DNA from: Pezizomycotina sp. ARF18
Taxonomy: Eukaryota; Ascomycota
Reading direction: 5' to 3'
Assembly: GCA_002224055.1 (NCBI GenBank)
Contig: AZLU01000029.1
Location: forward strand, 140,170-204,169
DNA: 64,000 nt
The position numbers and the translations under genes are program-made. Of this stretch, positions 57,359 to 64,000 are shown piece after piece (the stretch's first letter is position 1; each line of letters starts with the position of its first letter). The notes under the pieces were generated by a model. The model had not been told where the DNA came from, ran no database searches, and saw only the letters and a program-made list of their open reading frames with translations.

Positions 57359-58300
57359 TCATTCAGTAGAAGAATAAGTTCCTGTAAAATCCCTAGTCCT
57401 ACGTATCTTGGTCCCATAATCCTCTGGCGTTGTTGACCAGAGACCAGATCTGATTCTTTTCGTATCCCGTTCTGAAAAGCAAGTGAAAAGCAACTGAAGA
57501 GTCATAAAATAGTTACAAATAAATTCTGATGAATTTAGTCGTAATCCATTGATATCATCTGAGTCCATTTTCCTGGCCCTTAAATTCCAAAGCAGCCCTG
57601 ACATTGCTGAAGACATTATCCTTTTCCTGGACATTGTCGTCGATCCACCCCTTGCCTTCTCTACCACGAGTTCCCAAGTCTCCATATCGTCCCTCAAGAG
57701 GTCCTCGAAGGCGATAACCGCGCAAACCGTAGCCACGGCTCCTCGGTAACGTTACCGCTGACGAGAGCCTTCAATTTATCCGCCTGGTTTCCGCCGGCGC
57801 CCTTATTCGCGTCCTTCATGCCTTCTCGAGGACAAGCGCAACCTTCGCGAGGTCCGTAAATTGTCCACTGAACGACTGCAGAGAGATAAGGCATTGCACG
57901 CTCCCATCTTCTCAACATCAAACGCAGGCTTTGCAGCCTCACTTCTAGATGCGCTGCGTGACGAGCTGGGAGGGGTGCCCAGCTGCTCGGTTTGCGGAGA
58001 GGGCCACCCCGCCGCGGAGCAGCAGCAGAAGATCCTGTATCACCGTATAAATCGTTAGTATCATAGTCGATATAAGTAAAACCTGAAAACTGCTGCTGCA
58101 TCGCCATCATGTCGCCGGAAGTATCATCAATTGATGTTTCCATTCGGGTAGTACTGATAGGAGTGTAATCGTCGAAGAGGCCGAACCCATGCCCTCGTCC
58201 GATTCTGCTTCCTCTGCATCCTCGTATGAGGCGCAAGCGAACATTGCGTACGACGCTGCAGGCACTGCAAATGTGTGTTTCGTCGAAGGACAAAGGTGAG
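57359..58300 (-). other. Coding-like region of unknown product
   Basis: Two long minus frames (58293-57694 and 57736-57359) have coding-like composition. Pieces include CSACSVVRNVRLRL, MQQQFSGFTYIDYDTNDLYG and, in the second, VIAFEDLLRDDMETWELVV. The CxxC near the start and the segment HAAHLEVRLQSLRLML recall fungal regulatory proteins, but no zinc-cluster signature is complete. On the plus strand a GTGAGC at about 58292 and a CCCCCAG near 58492 could bound an intron, so the coding strand itself is uncertain. Confidence 0.3.
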
Positions 58301-58309
58301 CCATCTTGA

Positions 58310-61060
58310 AATATGCGTTATCTTCTTTTTCTTCTTTCTATATCTTCACCGATATTTTTCTTTCTTTCGGGTTGATCTTAATTGAAAAATAAACGAAGGA
58401 CAGAAAACAGAAAAAACAATAATGCAAAGAAAAAAACAAGTCAATGCATTCAAACGCTTCTCATTCCACATCTCTCTCCTATCTCACCCCCCAGTTGCTG
58501 ACTCTCCTGCACAGCCAATGCAAGATCAGAAACCTCGGTGCCAACCTGCAGAAAAACGAGCCCTCATCAACCGGCAACGACGCAGACTCAACTTGATCCT
58601 ATTCAGAAACTGTCGAAGTCGAAGTCCTTAAGAATGATGGTGTCAGTCGGGTCGAAGCCGGCTGCAAAGCTAAGGTTGGCGCTAGGCATTGCCATGAGTT
58701 AATGTCGTAAGCGTCTATGGATACCGGTGAGCTACATCATTCCAAGTCGGTTTAATGTCTTTTCTGCACCGGGATATCTGTGAAAGGGTGTGTGATAGAT
58801 AGATACGGAATTATAGAGAGCAAATAATAAAATGACATCTACTCCCTGCGGCTATTGCTCTCCTTGAGACTATGAATTCGTAGCCCTTACTACGTTAAAT
58901 TGCAAGGCCACCGTAATATGTTCTGCTTTGAGAATATAGGGGTTTGAAAAAGTTCGACTAGTAATTCTTGTCGTAATCTTTTTGTCTTTCTCGTAATTCC
59001 AGGGAAAAGAAGAGGAAACGCAAATGCAAAGTTTCATATAACCAGAAGAACTATCTGCTCCCTTTCTCACCACTTCCTCCCGCATCGTATGGATCCCGGG
59101 GAGTACTAATCGAAGCATGCTTAGAAGACCCGAAGACTGTTCCTCTCGGCTCGTAAACCGCTATAAAGCGGCCAAAGCTTCTGCGATTCTTCCTTTTTGA
59201 ACTCCCAGCTTCATCCCTTCCTCGAAGCATTGTCAATCCTCCCCACGGAACTAACGGAGCTACGAGGATGCGATGGAGGCTCCGATCGGGAGGATAGCAC
59301 CCAAGTCAAGAAGTCCTCATCTTCCAGAACAGCTTCTTCGTTTCTTCGGCACTTCGTATTTCCTCCCGTTCCTGCTCGAAGGAACAGAATTAGCAGCGGA
59401 GGCTTCCACTTTGCTAATCCAACGCTTCAGTTCGGGTCATACACCAAACTATCCAGCCCACCGACTTCATCTTCGGCACCGGGAGGGAGTTTGTTTCGAC
59501 TAAACGCTTCTGCACTAGCCTATAAGAGAAGCTACTCTCATCTCCCAACTTCGCTCTCAAACCTGTATAGGAATACTACGCTCATCTCCATCGCCAGCTA
59601 CGAAGCTGTTGAATCCACTGAACCAGCCTCCAGAAATGTAACTGTGGAGATCTAAAACGATGCGGGATAAAAAGGGGTGAGCCATTTCTTTCTGCTTGTA
59701 TCCTTTCTAGGCGTCATTTCTTCCAATATCGCTTGACAATATCCTTATCTTTCTGTCTTTCTCAAATGTGGAAAGCACTCTATCTCTTTATCTCTCTCAC
59801 TCGTAAAGTCGTCGTTGCTAGACGCTTCGTAGTTGAAATCGTCGTCCTCGCCGTCGTCGTCGCTACCTCTTCGTACTGGAAATCGTAGTCTTCCTCGCCG
59901 CTAGCGCTTCGAAATCGTCATCGTCATCATTTGTGGCCACGCACTCCTCCTTAGTAGGGCATGCGATATCAGCGCTCATTGTAGCAGGGCGGGAAAAAAC
60001 GTGCAGCAGCAGGAGCATACGTTGCGACGCCTCCGCGGAAGGGTGCTGCGCGTAGTACTGAATGGAAATACCGCCTACTTGAGCATGAGTCGTGGTCGTC
60101 CGAGTTTTTTCTCTCCTCCTTTTCACCGAGATAGTGTGCGTTCCCTGAAAATGACAAAAAAAAAAAAAAAAAGAAGCAAAAAGCATAAGGCAAGCAAAAT
60201 GAGCAGAAGATTTCTCTGTATTTCTCTCACCGCTCCTCATCAACACACGAGGGATTCTCCGCTGTGACAAGTCGGTATTTCCTCTCGTCCTCATCTCCGT
60301 CGACTGACTAGGCATAGCAGAGCCGCGCGTAGGCTGAACCTCTGAGCGACCGGAGCGGTATTTAACCCGATACTTCCGGTCTTAGAATGGCCGTAGTTCG
60401 GATGCTATAGACGCGCTGCCGGCGCAGGCGCAGACAACGGAATGATCTGACTTTCTGTGCACATACGCTGCGGACTTCCCGCCGACGCTCTCGTACATGT
60501 TGGCACGCCGCAGTAGATAAGATCTCTCTCGTAACATATCGAAACACCCCCTACAAGAGAAAAAAGAAAAGTAGTGAGAGAGAAACATATTATGCTGAGT
60601 ATTATTATCTCTTCCTCGTTCATATCACCGTCCCCTTTGTCTCACCGAGAAATATTTTTTGTTCTCTTGCTGCCTTGTGTTTCTTCAAAAAGTATGCTTG
60701 CTTCAAAAATAAAAAGGAGAAAAAAAAAATAAAGAATATCGACGTGCAAATGATGGAATAAAAGACGCCTGCAAAGGTTAATGGGTAAAAAAAAGAGACC
60801 CGTTTTTACTCTCCGTCATCCTTACTAGCTTGACTTTTACTCAGTTTCCAATCCCTGTTGACCTAATCCCAGCTATAAGCGATTGGGGCGTCGAGAATTC
60901 GCGTGGCTGCCCCGTGACTGGTTGCAGCGATGGAATAGGCGGAGGGAATGTACCGAGAAACTTTATCGTACCAGAGTAACGGAGAGAAAAACGGGGAAAA
61001 TTGGATATCTTTGGTTAACAAACAACTTGCATTTACATCTCTTTACTCTTTTTCTTCAGT
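58310..61060. other. Ser/Arg-rich coding-like pieces, no gene model
   Basis: The plus frame 59197-59655 (152 codons, Ser/Thr/Pro-rich, HPFLEALSILPTELTELRG) and minus frame 60315-59863 are the longest. Pyrimidine-rich tracts (TTTCTTTCTTTC type) suggest introns. A18 lies near 60156-60173. No family recognised and no model supported. Confidence 0.3.
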
Positions 61061-61149
61061 CTTTCTGTCTTTCTATGTAATGTAAACCGAGTTAATCAAG
61101 AAGCGATGCGAATAAAAAGGAAAAGAAAAACGAGCAGTCAATGGTAGGG

Positions 61150-61660
61150 AAAATCTTCCGACCTGATCTGGACGAGGTTCGTTGCCACGAAGTTGGAGCT
61201 GGTCCTGCTCGGAGCGCGCCATCATGAGCCTCTTCTTATTCTGCTGTTCAAGAGCATCAGCTGCATTCTGGTGATTACCACCCGACACATATTGAGCTTG
61301 CTGCTGCTGCGGTTGCTGCTGCATTTGCGTCATCATCCGCTGTCGAGCAACAGGATTCACGCCGTGGAGCGCCTGCTGCTGCTGCTGCTGCTGCTGCTGC
61401 GACATAAACATCTGCCGCTGCATAATCGGCATCGGAACAGGAGCAGGCGCGGGCTGATTCCCTGATCGCCGGGCAATGCACGCGCCATCATCAGCCGTTT
61501 CTTGTTCGTCTGTTCCAGCAGCATCAACTGCATCTGGTAGTCCTGCAGGCATGGTTGCTGGGACTCTGCTGCATTTGAGTCCGCTGTTGGGCTGCAATTT
61601 GCGTCTGCCGCATTCGGGCTATCTGCTCTGGTGTAATTTCTGAGGACCGTGCACCTTTTT
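61150..61660 (-). CDS. Glutamine-rich fungal protein fragment with duplicated NKKRLMMAR motif
   Basis: The minus strand encodes EITPEQIARMRQTQIAAQQ, then QDYQMQLMLLEQTNKKRLMM with MAR following, a PAPAPVPMPIMQRQMF linker, a run of nine Gln, MMTQMQQQPQQQQAQ and a second LEQQNKKRLMMARSEQDQL. The QDYQMQLMLLEQQNKKRL motif is widespread in Gln-rich ascomycete proteins of unknown role and may form a helix. Two frame changes (near 61560 and 61470) occur at C and G runs. A splice donor probably follows DQ near 61160, and upstream exons likely lie towards 62.3 kb (NRLLLIPGTATLSQVA, WQPQVMKNQ). Nuclear or condensate-type function is inference only. Confidence 0.5.
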
Positions 61661-61965
61661 TTGTTTTTCGTTTTTGTGCAAGTAGCAGTTAAGGAGGGGT
61701 TTATCCCGTTAACAGGGCCTCCATCTCTTTTGGCTGCTCTCCCAGTGAAACAATCGAATGCGTTGATTGGAAAAAAAGACATGATAAAAAAAGCATAGGT
61801 ATGAAGACGGCGCATCTCGCTCTTTCTGTCTTTCTTTCTGTGTGCTTCGTTTTTCCACTGCCTCTCAACAAAACTCGCAAAAGATTGCAATACGCTCATG
61901 CTTCGTGTATCTCTTCCGTCTTTCTCGCACATTTTCTCGCACATTTTCTCCATCTCAAAAAAAAG

Positions 61966-62460
61966 TCATCCATCCAATCCCTCCCTTCCCATCTTACCGC
62001 TTCTAGGAGCACGGTGACTACTATGTAATATCGCCGAATGCCTCGCTTCCGATTGTGCCTTCGAGGATCTCCGGCTCGCCCTCTTACTTTCCGGAGCTGC
62101 ATCTACCTCCTTACGCAAGCTTCTGATGCTGCTCTCGTGCAACTTGTCGCGGTCAGCGGGAAACCACACGCGGCACTGGTTCTTCATAACCTGCGGCTGC
62201 CAGGACTTCTTCAAGTTCAGCGTCGCATTTGATGACGTTGCCGTCTGGGTGCTGGCCACCTGGGAGAGGGTTGCAGTTCCGGGAATGAGAAGTAATCTGT
62301 TTTTTCGGGAAGTAAAGGTAAGGAGGTTGCTCTTTTTTCTTCTTTTGAATTGGAGAAAAGTGCGAGATAAAAAGACGAAATAGAGAATCGAATCACGAGA
62401 AAGCAGAGAACGATAAGAAGAAAAAAAATAGAGTTTGAATGTCAAGTCTCTCAGTCGCAA
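61966..62460 (-). other. Possible upstream exon(s) of the glutamine-rich gene
   Basis: The minus frame 62460-61966 holds KKSWQPQVMKNQCRVWFP, DKLHESSIRSLRKEVD and APESKRASRRSSKAQSE. An alternative frame has EVLAAAGYEEPVPRV and EGEPEILEGTIGSEAFG, so the true frame is uncertain. The orientation and spacing fit the Gln-rich gene downstream. Confidence 0.3.
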
Positions 62461-62908
62461 TTTTAAACAGAAACATAAAAGAGACCGCCTAGACCACCTT
62501 CGTCGACCGCCTCTTTGCTCTGTCGCCCGTCTCGGCTTCTCGGTGCCCGTATGCGTTTCGCTTCGGGATCCGCTGGCCCCGACGCCCTGAGCTTCTCCAG
62601 TAATGAATCCATTACTGAAGCGGGGAGGGTCGTGGACGTGTCTCGCCGCCTTCCTCTACTATTTCACATAAACGGGGTGACTGGGGCGGAAAGCGGAGGT
62701 ATGAAAGGAACTCGATGCGTTGGAACAAAATGCATTGAAGGCGGCAGAGGTTCCGGGAACAGGTAGACCGGAGGCGGAAGCGGTGGCAGAGGACGTGGGC
62801 CATCTTTATTTTCATGTATCCATCGCAACCAGAGAGAGAATGAACGTCGAAAGTTCTTGCCTTTTTTCATATCTTTCTTAGCAACGAAGCATAAAAGCAG
62901 ACTATAAC

Positions 62909-62912
62909 AACC

Positions 62913-62941
<29 letters not shown>
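62909..62941. repeat. A32 homopolymer
   Basis: About 32 consecutive A, the longest of many A/T tracts in the window. Confidence 0.9.
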
Positions 62942-62945
<4 letters not shown>

Positions 62946-63404
62946 TCCCAGCCAGAGAGCGTCCCGGATAGACGGCTCCTTAAATTACCTCTACCGGGCC
63001 GAGAAACAGAAAGAGCAGAACGGCACACTGGTGCGGCGGCAAAAAGGCTGGTAGGAATGGTGTGCTTCCGCAGCGGCGCTGAAGGGGCCGAATACTCGGG
63101 ATCCGTAGACTTAGAATCCTTCGACCTGCTCACAGCCTTCTGCGAGAAACGCTTCATTGCGCCACCGACGCTACCACCTATGCTGCCGCGGCCGCGACCG
63201 CCACGACGGTAACTGACGCACTATCCCGGTGGCCGTCTGTGCTCAAGTTAACCTTTCTTCATCTTTCTTTGCAAAAGTAAAAACTTATCAAGCAAAACGG
63301 TAGAGCAGAAACAGAGAGAGAAAAAGAGCAAAAAGACGAAAGAAATAGAAGTAAAGACACTTCCTTTTTCTTTTCTCAAGGTAAGGGTAATCGCCAGACT
63401 AGCT

Positions 63405-63782
63405 TTACGCTTTCGCGACGGATCGGGAGAAGAGGGGGGGGGGAGGGAGAGACAGGCGAGCGCGATCTGCCGTTCCAATTAGGAACGGGTGAACGCGACC
63501 TCGCAGCGCCCCTTCTCGGTTCAGGCGCTCTGCGTCGGTTACTTGGGGAACGAGGTCGCGCTCGGTTCTGATCGCGGGAGCTGCCGCATTTTCGTAGGCA
63601 AGCGGTCTGTGCTTAAGCAAGACTGGTGATCTGTCCCAGTACGCAACCCGATCCCGCTCCCTGTCCCGATCTCGCTCGCGCTCACGGTCGCAATATGTAT
63701 CACGCGAACTCCGATCGACGCGCAAAGTCTTCGGACGGATATCCCTTGGCGATGTTTTCCTCGTCCCGATCATGGATTGTCC
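63405..63782 (-). other. Arg/Asp/Glu-rich coding-like exon
   Basis: After a likely acceptor (CGCTTTTCCAG, minus, near 63783) the minus strand reads QSMIGTRKTSPRDIRP, SSRDTYCDRERERDRDRERD and YWDRSPVLL. RE/RD dipeptide tracts are typical of nuclear RNA-associated or low-complexity fungal proteins. Other frames keep IHDRDEENIAKGYPSEDFA. Frame and gene limits are unresolved, and the gene may continue beyond the window. Confidence 0.3.
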
Positions 63783-64000
63783 TGGAAAAGCGCGAAAAAG
63801 GCGAAGATATGTCAGCACGTTGATGACCAACCCAAAAAGGAACGAAAGAAACGAAGAAGAGGCACAATGCAACCAAAAAGTCTAGGATCACTTTTCTGCT
63901 GAATTTATGAACCTTCTTTCTTTCGTTTTCATTACTGGTTTGGTCGCCAACGCGCTGTCGGGAAGTCGTCGGCCTTTTAATTACTCTTTCATCTGTTTTT

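Noticed and set aside
57694-58293. Zn(II)2Cys6 regulator
   Set aside because: Only one CxxC is visible and the six-cysteine spacing is missing.
61193-61465. Leu-rich plus-strand frame of 90 codons
   Set aside because: It is the antisense reading of the CAG (Gln) tract.

Overview
The window looks like nuclear DNA of a filamentous ascomycete (Pezizomycotina). Genes have short GT-AG introns with CTAAC-like branch sites. NLR-type genes occur (alpha/beta-hydrolase-NB-ARC-TPR, NACHT-ankyrin, ankyrin with a fungal N-terminal domain), along with a Clr5-domain gene, a CAP59-type mannosyltransferase and AT-rich blocks with RIP-like C-to-T/G-to-A decay. Gene density is low and most genes are family members, relics or orphans, so this is accessory or subtelomere-like territory rather than core chromosome. 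The species cannot be named from the sequence.

Layout. 1-4.9 kb is a repeat and RIP zone: a minisatellite-bearing inverted duplication (1-1680), a GC-rich palindrome (about 1796-1916) and a decayed NACHT-ankyrin gene (about 1.9-4.2 kb). 5.1-9.4 kb (minus) is an NLR-like gene: hydrolase-like N terminus, NB-ARC core and about 12 TPR units. 9.4-14 kb is mostly empty. 14-20.6 kb is a duplicated accessory module: a trypsin-like serine protease gene, two copies of an unrecognised Cys/His-rich family, a shrunken second protease copy and a second copy of the block that precedes the first protease; a third Cys/His-rich copy lies at 27.8-28.6 kb (minus). 25-32 kb holds a CAP59-like mannosyltransferase, a Clr5-domain gene and a DHCR24-like FAD oxidoreductase. 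32.5-36 kb has tRNA-Ser(GCU) and three small secreted-protein genes. 38.2-40.7 kb is a multi-pass membrane protein gene with at least three exons. 42-45 kb has a small hydrophilic protein gene, a Cys-rich GCC2/GCC3-like repeat protein and a C-terminal fragment of an HSPA12-like Hsp70. 45-51 kb has three tandem F-box-like paralogues, only the middle one intact (489 codons, two introns). 52-54.6 kb (minus) is a degraded ankyrin gene. 55.4 kb (minus) is an intron-bearing tRNA-Ile(AAU). 57-64 kb holds poorly resolved coding pieces, including a glutamine-rich protein with a repeated NKKRLMMAR motif.

One observation affects the whole annotation. In most otherwise well-conserved genes here (protease, CAP59, DHCR24, membrane protein, glutamine-rich gene) the reading frame breaks at a short run of G or C, and the two flanking frames rejoin if that run were one base longer. 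This may be a sequencing or assembly artefact, so 'pseudogene' calls should be treated as provisional. The intact F-box-like gene shows the effect is not universal.
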